The notes under the pieces were generated by a model, which saw nothing but the letters and a program-made list of their open reading frames with translations, was not told the DNA's origin and did not search any database. DNA of 64,000 bases from Cloacibacterium sp. TD35 (GTDB lineage Bacteria; Bacteroidota; Bacteroidia; Flavobacteriales; Weeksellaceae), in NCBI RefSeq assembly GCF_028864635.1, contig NZ_CP104850.1, forward strand, positions 626,001 through 690,000, in the 5' to 3' direction. This document shows, in pieces, positions 9,015 through 16,782 of this stretch. Within the stretch, counting starts at the first letter, position 1; each line of letters opens with the position of its first letter. The translations under genes and the position numbers were made by a program.

Positions 9015-9510
9015 AAATTTATTTACAGATTTTTTATCAATCGCAGTGTTAGTCACATTGCAAATATTTTTATTTAACAGAATAGATATTGCTGGTAAAT
9101 ATACTCCTGTCATCTACATTATTTTTGTTTTGTTTTATCCTTTTTACAGAAATCTCTATATTTTCCTATCGGCGAGTTTTATTTTAGGATTATCTATAGA
9201 CGCATTTTTAGGAACTTGGGGTATCAATGCATTTGCTACTACACTTATCGCCTATTTTAGAACCATTATTTTCAAAACTTCCACAGAAGTCTCTTCGGAT
9301 GTATTTTCTTTCCATAATCTTCAGTGGTCACAGTTTCTATTTTATATTTTTTCAAGTATTTTTGTGCATCAACTATTAGTTCAGAGTATAGAATTTTTTA
9401 AATTCGACAGGTTTTTTGAAGTAATACTTAATATTTTAGTAACCAGTGTTATTTCTATAATATTTGTACTCCTCTATTCGTTAGCATTTAAAATCAAAGA
9501 AAAAGTTTGA
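9004..9510 (+). CDS. mreD: Rod shape-determining membrane protein MreD
   Basis: A small polytopic inner-membrane partner of MreC. It is 168 residues long with about five hydrophobic segments and little soluble sequence. Primary sequence is poorly conserved, so the call rests on size, hydrophobicity and position between mreC and mrdA. Its start lies inside the mreC end, and its TGA stop overlaps the TTG start of mrdA. Confidence 0.9.
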   Translation: MISRNLFTDFLSIAVLVTLQIFLFNRIDIAGKYTPVIYIIFVLFYPFYRNLYIFLSASFILGLSIDAFLGTWGINAFATTLIAYFRTIIFKTSTEVSSDVFSFHNLQWSQFLFYIFSSIFVHQLLVQSIEFFKFDRFFEVILNILVTSVISIIFVLLYSLAFKIKEKV

Positions 9511-11504
9511 AAACAGCCTATTATAAAATTACCTTATTTCTCTTTCTCATTGCCGCAATTTTTGTGGCAAGATTGGTCTATTTACAGTTGCTTACAGATA
9601 GATATGCGCTCAATGCCGCCAATACTTCTATCAAAATAGACTATGTCATTCCTCAACGCGGAATTATCTTTGACCGAAACGGAAAAATTTTAGTAGGTAA
9701 CCAACCTTCTTATGAAATTTCTTTTACCCAAAGTCAAATGACTCCAGATTTTGATACCCTAGATTTTTGTAACTTATTGAAAATAAGCAAAAAAGATTTC
9801 ATCAAAAAAATAGAGTCTATTAAAAAAGAAAAATATTACTCTAAACTCACTCCTATGACTTTCAAAAGTGATATGAGTAGAGAAGAAATCGCTAGAATTC
9901 AAGAAATTATATTCAAATATCCCGCTTTTAACATTGTAGAAAGACCTCAGCGTAAATATGAAGTTTCTACCTCTGGGAATTTACTTGGTTACACCAATCA
10001 GGTCAACGAAAATTACATCAAAAAAGATTCTCTTTATTATTTGCCTGGTGATATTGCTGGGATTACAGGAATAGAACGTGCTTACGAAAAACAGTTACGC
10101 GGTGAAAAAGGAATGCGCTACATTCAGAAAGACATTAAACTGAGAAATGTAGGCCCTTATAAAAACGGCGAACTAGACAAAGAGGTGGTTTCTGGTAAAG
10201 ATTTAACCCTTACCATAGACTATGATTTGCAAAAAATTGCCGAAGAAATGCTCGTAAATAAGCATGGCGCAATTGTAGCACTTGACCCCAATAATGGAGA
10301 AATTTTAGCTCTCGCAACTGGTCCAGACATAGACCCAAATCTTTTTACAGGTCCTAACAAAAAAAGAAATATTTATAGATTGGCAAATGACACCATCTAT
10401 GATAATAAACCTACTTATGACCGTTCAGTTCAGGCAGCTTATCCTCCAGGTTCGCCTTTTAAACTGTTGACCGCATTAGCTGGTTATCAAATGAAAGTCA
10501 TCAGTGATTCTACCAAATTTACTTGTAGACACGGTTATAGAATGGGAAGACATACAATCGGTTGTCACTGTGGAACTTTTTGGCCTATTGGAATGGAAAA
10601 AGCCATAGAAAAATCTTGTAACAACTATTTTTCTAGTGTTTATTATAAAATCACCGAAAAATACGGTCCAAAAGGAAGAAACAGAGCTATAGATGAATGG
10701 AAAGAAATCATGAACAGCTTCGGTTTAGGAGAGTTTATGAATAACGACTTAGCAGTTGGGGCAAGAGGGAAAATTCCTTCTGGAGAATTTTACACAAAAA
10801 GATTAGGGGAAAAATGGCATCCATATCAATCTGCTATTTTTAATGGAATGGGACAAGGAGACGTTTTACTTACTCCGCTTCAAATGGCCAATTTTACTGC
10901 AGCTATTGTAAATAGAGGTTGGTATTTCACCCCACACATTGTAAAATCTATTGACGGAAAACCCAATCCCGACGAAAGATTCAATAAAAAACATGTTACC
11001 AAGGTAGAGCCCAGATATTTTGATGTTGTTCTAAAAGGAATGAAAGACGTTTTCATCGGCGGAACTGCAAGAGGCCTTGCTTCTAAAGAATTCACACAAC
11101 TAGGAAAAACAGGAACAGCGCAGGTTCCAGGCGGAAAAGATAATTCTATTTTTGTAATGGCAGCACCTGCGGACAAACCTAAAATTGTAGTCGTTGCGGT
11201 AATAGAACACGCTGGCTTTGGGGCAACTTGGGCGGGACCCGCTTCTACTATTATTGCAGAAAAATATTTATTGGGAGATATTAAGAGGCCTCATCTTTAT
11301 GATAGAATGATAAAATCTAGTTTCATGGGAGAGTACAAGCGAATGTATATCAATCATCTTACGAAAAAAGGTTGGTATACTGCGCCAAAACCAGACCCCA
11401 TTCAATTGAAAAAACTAGAAGACAGCCTTCGATTACTCAATGAAAAAAAGGCAGCACAAAACCCTCAAAAATTAAAAGATACCACTAAAAATAATAAAAC
11501 GTAA
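9507..11504 (+). CDS. mrdA: Penicillin-binding protein 2 (elongation transpeptidase)
   Basis: This class B PBP cross-links peptidoglycan during elongation with the glycosyltransferase RodA. It has an N-terminal membrane anchor (about 7-28), the PBP dimerisation domain with VIPQRGIIFDRNGKIL (48-63), and a transpeptidase domain. That domain has SxxK as SPFK (nucleophile Ser316), SxN as SCN (370-372) and a KTGTAQ box further on. The chosen start is TTG 9507, overlapping the mreD TGA; the next methionine would remove the anchor. The length is 665 residues with a Lys-rich tail. RodA follows after 3 bases. Confidence 0.95.
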   Translation: MKTAYYKITLFLFLIAAIFVARLVYLQLLTDRYALNAANTSIKIDYVIPQRGIIFDRNGKILVGNQPSYEISFTQSQMTPDFDTLDFCNLLKISKKDFIKKIESIKKEKYYSKLTPMTFKSDMSREEIARIQEIIFKYPAFNIVERPQRKYEVSTSGNLLGYTNQVNENYIKKDSLYYLPGDIAGITGIERAYEKQLRGEKGMRYIQKDIKLRNVGPYKNGELDKEVVSGKDLTLTIDYDLQKIAEEMLVNKHGAIVALDPNNGEILALATGPDIDPNLFTGPNKKRNIYRLANDTIYDNKPTYDRSVQAAYPPGSPFKLLTALAGYQMKVISDSTKFTCRHGYRMGRHTIGCHCGTFWPIGMEKAIEKSCNNYFSSVYYKITEKYGPKGRNRAIDEWKEIMNSFGLGEFMNNDLAVGARGKIPSGEFYTKRLGEKWHPYQSAIFNGMGQGDVLLTPLQMANFTAAIVNRGWYFTPHIVKSIDGKPNPDERFNKKHVTKVEPRYFDVVLKGMKDVFIGGTARGLASKEFTQLGKTGTAQVPGGKDNSIFVMAAPADKPKIVVVAVIEHAGFGATWAGPASTIIAEKYLLGDIKRPHLYDRMIKSSFMGEYKRMYINHLTKKGWYTAPKPDPIQLKKLEDSLRLLNEKKAAQNPQKLKDTTKNNKT

Positions 11505-11507
11505 AAG

Positions 11508-12737
11508 ATGAAATGGGCAGAAGGAATTGATAAACTTGGCATTTTTCTATACTTAGCTATTTCACTTTTTGCAATAGCAAATATTTATAGTGTAGATGAA
11601 GGATTAGGAACCAAACAATTTATATTTTTTGGGATTTCGCTCATGGTAGGACTTCTAATTTTCACTATGAGAACAAAGTTTTTTGAAAACTTTGCAGGCA
11701 TCTTTTTCATATTGGGAGTGCTTTCATTAGCAGGATTACATGTTTTTGGAACTGAAATTTTGGGTCAAAAAAACTGGTACAAGTTTGGTGGTTTTACTAT
11801 GCAACCCGTAGAATTTGCAAAAATCGGAACAGCACTTATGCTCGCCAATTACGTTTCTGGACCAGATTTTAACCTGAAAATGAGAAAATCACAATTGACG
11901 GTTTTAGCGATTGTAGGTTTACCTGCATTAGTTGTTTTATCTATTCCAGATGTAGGTTCATTATTGGTTTTTACAGCATTTGCGATTGCTTTATACAGAG
12001 AAGGATTAAATGGTTGGTTATTTATAGTAGGATTTGTTTTAGCAGCTGTTTTTCTTTTGTCAATCGCTTTTAACCCTCTATACATTACTGGAGCTTTAGT
12101 AGTTTTAGTACTAATTTTCATCCTGTTTAATTATCAAAAAATTCATTGGAGTATTCCTACTATTATCACCATAGTAGGAAGTTTGGGGATTTTAGCAGGA
12201 ATAAGTTTTGGGACACCAAAAATTATGGAAAAGCTGCCAAAACACCAGCGCGAAAGAATAGAAGTTCTATACAAAGGCGAAAAAGCCTTCAGGGATACTT
12301 CTGGTTACAATTTACTGTATTCTAAAACAGCTATTGGCTCTGGCGGATTTTGGGGAAAAGGCTATAAACAAGGTTCTGTAACTCAGGGAAAATTCGTTCC
12401 TGAACAAGAGACAGATTACATATTCTGTACCGTAGGAGAAGAATGGGGCTTTTTCGGGAGTTTTCTTTTGGTGTTATTTTATGCTATTTATATTGGTAGA
12501 ATATTTTATTTAGCCGAAACCCAAAAAAATACATTTAATAGAGTTTTCGGTTATTGTTTTGCTGGGATATTGTTAATGCACTTTTCCATCAATTTAGGAA
12601 TGGTAATGGGATTATTTCCTACAGTGGGTATTCCACTGCCGTATTTCAGTTACGGAGGGAGTTCATTTTTAGCTTTCTCTATTATGACTGCTATTTTCTT
12701 TAAATTAAATTACGCAGATAAGAATTCACTCGTATAA
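11508..12737 (+). CDS. rodA: Peptidoglycan glycosyltransferase RodA (SEDS family)
   Basis: A SEDS polymerase that extends glycan strands from lipid II, paired with PBP2. It is 409 residues long with about ten transmembrane segments. Family motifs are GQKNWYKFGGFTMQPVEFAK near residue 87, the extracellular loop with FVPEQETDYIFCTVGEEWGF near 296, and GIPLPYFSYGGSSFLAF near the C-terminus. FtsW shares these motifs, but the position behind mrdA in the mre operon identifies RodA. A strong terminator closes the operon. Confidence 0.95.
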   Translation: MKWAEGIDKLGIFLYLAISLFAIANIYSVDEGLGTKQFIFFGISLMVGLLIFTMRTKFFENFAGIFFILGVLSLAGLHVFGTEILGQKNWYKFGGFTMQPVEFAKIGTALMLANYVSGPDFNLKMRKSQLTVLAIVGLPALVVLSIPDVGSLLVFTAFAIALYREGLNGWLFIVGFVLAAVFLLSIAFNPLYITGALVVLVLIFILFNYQKIHWSIPTIITIVGSLGILAGISFGTPKIMEKLPKHQRERIEVLYKGEKAFRDTSGYNLLYSKTAIGSGGFWGKGYKQGSVTQGKFVPEQETDYIFCTVGEEWGFFGSFLLVLFYAIYIGRIFYLAETQKNTFNRVFGYCFAGILLMHFSINLGMVMGLFPTVGIPLPYFSYGGSSFLAFSIMTAIFFKLNYADKNSLV

Positions 12738-12740
12738 ATA

Positions 12741-12776
12741 AAAAAACCTCCGCAACTAGTTGCGGAGGTTTTTTAT
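12741..12776. terminator. Bidirectional terminator, rodA / NlpC gene
   Basis: A perfect palindrome at 12745-12770 (AACCTCCGCAACT and its complement) is flanked by an A run and a T run. It serves rodA and the converging minus-strand gene. Confidence 0.9.
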
Positions 12777-12801
12777 CACTATTTAATTTAATTAATCTAT
12801 A

Positions 12802-13464
12802 TTAATTCGTTGCTTCTGCTGTAGCAATATTTTGATCTTCTTTTAGAATTCTTTTAGCAAATCTATATTTTGGTCCCCAATAAGAATCGTTAAGTGAAGA
12901 AACCATAACGCCTTTAGATGTAGCTGCGTGAATAAATTTAATTTCTCCTTCTGGTGTAACTTCTTGTACTATTCCAACGTGAGAGATTCTTCTGTTGTGT
13001 GCAAAGAAAACTAAATCTCCTTTTTGCAATTGCTGTCTCTCTACTCTTTCTCCTAACTCAGCTTGTTCTGCAGCAACTCTCGGTAATTCTAAACCTGTAG
13101 TTTCTTCGTAAACATTTAAAACAAAAGCAGAACAATCTATTCCACTTCTGGTAGACCCACCAAATCTATATGGTGTTCCTAAATAAGTGTTTGCTTCACT
13201 TAGAATATCATCTATTGCCTTAGCATGAGAAATCGCTCCTGTAATCAAAGCAGCCATTTCTGATTTTTTTGCCATTTCAAAAGTTGCATTATAGCTATCA
13301 TACGAACTTTTGCTTGCAGAATTTAGATTTCTAGTATTAATTTTATCTAGTTTGGTACTAGATTTGTATTTTGTAGGTGTAGAAACAACGTAGTTTGTTA
13401 CACAAGATTGCAACGAGAAGATGGAAATAATTGCAACCAAACTTAGCAAAACTCTTTTCTTCAT
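12802..13464 (-). CDS. NlpC/P60-family cell-wall hydrolase lipoprotein
   Basis: A probable peptidoglycan endopeptidase of the NlpC/P60 cysteine-peptidase family (Spr/MepS-like). With ATG 13464 it has 220 residues and a lipoprotein signal ending in LQSC (Cys21). The catalytic Cys lies in GIDCSAFVLNVYEE, the His in RISHVGIVQEV, and the third polar residue in FIHAATSKGVMVS. An upstream in-frame start at 13503 was rejected because a -7 box (minus TACTTTTG, 13506-13513) places transcription start near 13500. Context next to the elongasome operon fits a role in wall growth, which is an inference. Confidence 0.92.
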   Translation of the reverse strand: MKKRVLLSLVAIISIFSLQSCVTNYVVSTPTKYKSSTKLDKINTRNLNSASKSSYDSYNATFEMAKKSEMAALITGAISHAKAIDDILSEANTYLGTPYRFGGSTRSGIDCSAFVLNVYEETTGLELPRVAAEQAELGERVERQQLQKGDLVFFAHNRRISHVGIVQEVTPEGEIKFIHAATSKGVMVSSLNDSYWGPKYRFAKRILKEDQNIATAEATN

Positions 13465-13505
13465 ATTTATTTGATTATCTGTGTAGATTTCTTTTTTAGA
13501 CAAGA

Positions 13506-13513
13506 CAAAAGTA
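13506..13513 (-). promoter_or_regulatory. -7 box of the NlpC/P60 gene
   Basis: TACTTTTG on the minus strand matches TAnnTTTG. It leaves a leader of about 35 bases to ATG 13464 and decides the start. Confidence 0.55.
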
Positions 13514-13595
13514 TATCATACAAGTTTTTTAGGACTTGATAATTGTCAGCTAATCAAAAAATTTAACATTTTTTAACATTTGTCTCTCATATGTT

Positions 13596-13645
13596 AAAAA
13601 AAAATTTCCGCGAGGCTCCTATTTTGGAAATCCTGCGGAATTTTT
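13596..13645. terminator. Hairpin with flanking A and T runs
   Basis: TTCCGC-G-AGG pairs with CCT-GCGGAA around a 16-base loop, with A9 before and T9 after. It can end the minus-strand GNAT gene about 125 bases upstream. Because no plus-strand gene precedes it, the minus direction is favoured. Confidence 0.6.
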
Positions 13646-13768
13646 TTTTAAGACTTTTTAACAAAATATTGTCAGAATCTATAAATTATATAAGACTCGT
13701 CTATAATGATGTAAACTTTAACGGAGCAAATTCTTTATCATTAAATTTTCTTTGTAAATTTCTTAAAA

Positions 13769-14227
13769 TCAGTACACTAACTGTTTTAAGAAACAAATAC
13801 TGTCTTCTACATTTTCATAAGGTTCATAATTTGGAATACGAGAATAGCCGGACTTTTCATAAAGATGAACCGCCGAAACTTGCTGAACTCCAGTTTCTAA
13901 AACAGAAAAATTGTAACCTTCTTCTTTTGCCCATTTTTCTAGAAGCAATAGAACCATTTTAGCATAGCCTTTTCCTCTATATTTTTCTTTGGTAAACATT
14001 CTTTTAACTTCGATGGTTTGGTCATCATATTTTTTATAAGCACCACAAGCAATGGGTTCTTTGTCTATATAAATAATAATACAGTTTTTTATAGCGTCTA
14101 GCTTATTATATTGAGCATAAAAAGAATGGTCTTCTCCGTCTATTTCTGCAAGATAAAGATCTAATTCGTAGACTAATTTTTGGAAATCTTTGTGATGGGA
14201 TTCGGTTTTTAGGATGTCTATTTTCAT
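13769..14227 (-). CDS. GNAT-family N-acetyltransferase
   Basis: A 152-residue GNAT protein. Motif A is EVKRMFTKEKYRGKGYAKM (core YRGKGYAK), followed by LLLLEKWAKEEGY, and motif B is AVHLYEKSGYSRIPNYEPY. The ending resembles the MarR-associated or PhnO-like GNAT subgroup with a 'GYxxIPNYxPY' signature, often annotated simply as acetyltransferase. The substrate is unknown. It lies between the NlpC gene and glnN on the same strand. A terminator for glnN separates it from that gene, so it probably has its own promoter. Confidence 0.85.
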   Translation of the reverse strand: MKIDILKTESHHKDFQKLVYELDLYLAEIDGEDHSFYAQYNKLDAIKNCIIIYIDKEPIACGAYKKYDDQTIEVKRMFTKEKYRGKGYAKMVLLLLEKWAKEEGYNFSVLETGVQQVSAVHLYEKSGYSRIPNYEPYENVEDSICFLKQLVY

Positions 14228-14235
14228 ATTAATAT

Positions 14236-14266
14236 TAAAAAAAATCCCTCTCGAAATGGAGAGGGA
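14236..14266 (-). terminator. Terminator of glnN
   Basis: The minus strand has TCCCTCTC and GAGAGGGA around a 6-base loop, followed by T8. Confidence 0.85.
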
Positions 14267-14274
14267 AGTTGTGA

Positions 14275-16470
14275 TTATCTAGTGAATAATAATTCTCTGT
14301 ATTTTGTGAGTGGCCAAAGCTCATCATCTACCATCATTTCTAATGCGTCTGATGCTTCCCTAATTTTATCAAACAATGGCTTCACTTCGTTACAATAGGC
14401 TTCTGCCTGTTTCTGTGAGCTAGAAATTGATTTTGCTTTATCTTTTGCTTTTAACAATTCTTCTACTCCCAATTTAATTACTGAAACATTATCTGAAATC
14501 TGTGTAATTAAACTCATTTGTTCTTTTGCTAAAGCCTTGAATTCTTTTTCTCCGAAGATTTCTTTTAACCCTTTTACATTGTCTATCAATCTGTTCTGAT
14601 AGTTTAATGCAGCTGGGATGATGTGATTTCTAGCGATGTCTGCCAAAACTCTAGCTTCAATATCAATTACCGTAGAATATTTTTCTAACTTAATTTCGTT
14701 TCTTGCTTCTACTTCTACATGAGAGAAAACGCCCATTTCTTCGTAAAGTTTCACGAATTTTTTGTCCATTTCTCTTTCTAAAGCTTCTGGAGTTGTTTTA
14801 AGGTTGGATAAACCTCTTTTCTTAGCTTCTTTCGCCCAGTCATCAGAATATCCATCACCTTCGAACATGATGTTTTTCGATTGTTTGATGTATTCTCTTA
14901 ACACATTGAAAATAGCTTCATCTTTTTTAAGCCCTTTTTCAATTAAAGCATCTACTTCTTTTTTGAACTCTTTTAATTGTTTTGCAGCGATGGTGTTCAT
15001 AACTGTCATAGATTCTGCGCAGTTTGCAGAAGAACCTACTGCTCTAATTTCAAATTTATTTCCTGTAAATGCGAAAGGCGAAGTTCTGTTTCTATCTGTA
15101 TTGTCTAATAAAATTTCTGGAATTTTACCTACTACATTTAGTTTTAATTCGGTCTTTTCTTCTGGAGAAAGTTTACCATTAGTCACTTTTTCTAATTCAG
15201 AAAGCACACTGTATAATTGTGAACCAATGAATACAGAGATAATTGCTGGTGGTGCTTCGTTTGCTCCTAATCTGTGGTCATTACTTGCAGAAGCAATGCT
15301 TGCTCTTAATAAATCTGCATATTCATGAACCGCCTTAATAGTATTTACGAAGAAGGTCAAAAACTGTAAGTTTTTCTTAGGGTTTTTCCCTGGGCTCAAT
15401 AAATTTTCGCCAGTATCTGTAGAGAGTGACCAGTTATTGTGTTTCCCACTTCCGTTTACTCCAGCAAATGGCTTTTCGTGGAATAAAATATGAAAATGGT
15501 GTTTATGAGCTACTCTAGCCATTACATCCATTAATAATGAATTATGGTCTACTGCTACGTTTGCTTCTTCATACATTGGAGCCAACTCAAATTGATTTGG
15601 AGCCACCTCATTATGTCTTGTAGTAACAGGAATTCCTAATTTCATACATTCTATTTCTAGCTCCTTCATAAAATTCATTACTCTAGTAGGAATAGAACCG
15701 AAATAATGATCATCTAACTGTTGACCTTTTGCAGGAGAATGTCCCAATAATGTTTTACCTGTTAATACTAAGTCTGGTCTTGATTGGTATAATGCAGAGT
15801 CTACTAAAAAGTATTCCTGTTCCCAGCCTAAAGTAGGGATCACCTTCGTTACATTTTTGTCAAAATATTGCATTACTTCTGTTGCGGCTTCGTCTACTGC
15901 ATGTAAAGCTCTTAATAATGGTGCTTTGTAATCTAATGTTTCACCAGTATAAGAAATAAAAATGGAAGGAATACAAAGTGTAGTTCCCATAATAAAAGCT
16001 GGAGAAGTAGGATCCCAAGCGGTATAACCTCTCGCCTCGAAAGTATTTCTAATTCCTCCATTCGGGAAAGAAGAAGCGTCTGGCTCTTGCTGAATAAGCA
16101 TTCCTCCGCTAAATCTTTCGATTGCTCTTCCTCCTTCTATTGGAGTAAAAAATGAATCATGCTTTTCTGCGGTAGCACCTGTTAATGGCTGAAACCAGTG
16201 AGTGTAGTGAGTCACTCCTTTAGACAAAGCCCAATCTTTCATTGCTACAGCAACTTGATCTGCAATATGTCTTTGGATTTTTGTTCCTTTTCTTATAGCA
16301 TCTAATATAGACTGAAATGCTTCTTTGGTTAAATATTCTCTCATTGTTTCTTCTGAGAAAACATTTTCGCAATACAATTCTGATAATTTCGAAGGTATTT
16401 CTACGTGATTATCTTTTCTAAAGTTTTTAAAAGGAAGCGTTTCTAACGCTTTAAATCTTAATGTTGACAT
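14275..16470 (-). CDS. glnN: Glutamine synthetase type III
   Basis: GSIII makes glutamine from glutamate, ammonia and ATP as a double-ringed dodecamer. At 731 residues it has the large GSIII size, against about 470 for GSI. Signatures include FHEKPFAGVNGSGKHNNWSL (ATP/glutamate site, near 330), the metal-ligand stretch LGWEQEYFLVD near 218, and NRTSPFAFTGNKFEIRAVGS near 460. The C-terminal helical extension is typical of GSIII. It has a near-consensus promoter with a 20-bp perfect palindrome just upstream, suggesting control by a dimeric regulator. It is flanked by its own terminator, so it is monocistronic. Confidence 0.97.
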   Translation of the reverse strand: MSTLRFKALETLPFKNFRKDNHVEIPSKLSELYCENVFSEETMREYLTKEAFQSILDAIRKGTKIQRHIADQVAVAMKDWALSKGVTHYTHWFQPLTGATAEKHDSFFTPIEGGRAIERFSGGMLIQQEPDASSFPNGGIRNTFEARGYTAWDPTSPAFIMGTTLCIPSIFISYTGETLDYKAPLLRALHAVDEAATEVMQYFDKNVTKVIPTLGWEQEYFLVDSALYQSRPDLVLTGKTLLGHSPAKGQQLDDHYFGSIPTRVMNFMKELEIECMKLGIPVTTRHNEVAPNQFELAPMYEEANVAVDHNSLLMDVMARVAHKHHFHILFHEKPFAGVNGSGKHNNWSLSTDTGENLLSPGKNPKKNLQFLTFFVNTIKAVHEYADLLRASIASASNDHRLGANEAPPAIISVFIGSQLYSVLSELEKVTNGKLSPEEKTELKLNVVGKIPEILLDNTDRNRTSPFAFTGNKFEIRAVGSSANCAESMTVMNTIAAKQLKEFKKEVDALIEKGLKKDEAIFNVLREYIKQSKNIMFEGDGYSDDWAKEAKKRGLSNLKTTPEALEREMDKKFVKLYEEMGVFSHVEVEARNEIKLEKYSTVIDIEARVLADIARNHIIPAALNYQNRLIDNVKGLKEIFGEKEFKALAKEQMSLITQISDNVSVIKLGVEELLKAKDKAKSISSSQKQAEAYCNEVKPLFDKIREASDALEMMVDDELWPLTKYRELLFTR

Positions 16471-16490
16471 ATAGGTGTTGAAATTTTGAG

Positions 16491-16523
16491 CAAATTTAAG
16501 AAAAAAAAATGAATTTTAAACAA
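16491..16523 (-). promoter_or_regulatory. glnN promoter
   Basis: The minus strand carries TTG (16523-16521), a 22-base spacer, then TAAATTTG (16498-16491). Transcription would start near 16485, giving a leader of about 15 bases to ATG 16470. Confidence 0.55.
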
Positions 16524-16526
16524 AAC

Positions 16527-16546
16527 ACCCCTAAAATTTTAGGGGT
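16527..16546. promoter_or_regulatory. 20-bp perfect palindrome, putative glnN operator
   Basis: ACCCCTAAAATTTTAGGGGT is a perfect palindrome 3 bases upstream of the glnN -33 element. No gene transcript ends here and it lacks a following T run, so a protein-binding site is more likely than a terminator. Confidence 0.55.
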
Positions 16547-16748
16547 TAATTAAATTTTATATAGATTTTTGAATAGTAAATCGATAAAACCGATAACTTA
16601 AATCTATTTTAATGTAAAATTAACTCTACAAGAATGCTTTTATCTTATCTTAGAAAAAAATTGTCATCGGGTATAAAATAAAAACACACTAAACAACTCA
16701 AAATCAATACAATTACACCACCACATCTCTAAATCAAAATAAAAATTG

Positions 16749-16756
16749 TATCTTTG
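16749..16756 (+). promoter_or_regulatory. -7 box of the 562-residue protein gene
   Basis: TATCTTTG lies 26 bases before the ATG. The 312-base spacer to glnN is thus a divergent promoter region. Confidence 0.6.
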
Positions 16757-16782
16757 TAGACTTTTTTAAAAACAAAATATAT

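Noticed and set aside
13465-13503. Upstream start of the NlpC/P60 lipoprotein
   Set aside because: It would add 13 polar residues before the lipoprotein signal and lies at the predicted transcription start.
13591-13962. 123-residue plus-strand frame
   Set aside because: It begins in a terminator-like hairpin and runs antisense into the GNAT gene; no motif or promoter supports it.
14762-15328. 188-residue plus-strand frame inside glnN
   Set aside because: It is the antisense shadow of a highly conserved GSIII gene, with Ser/Phe-rich low-information sequence.
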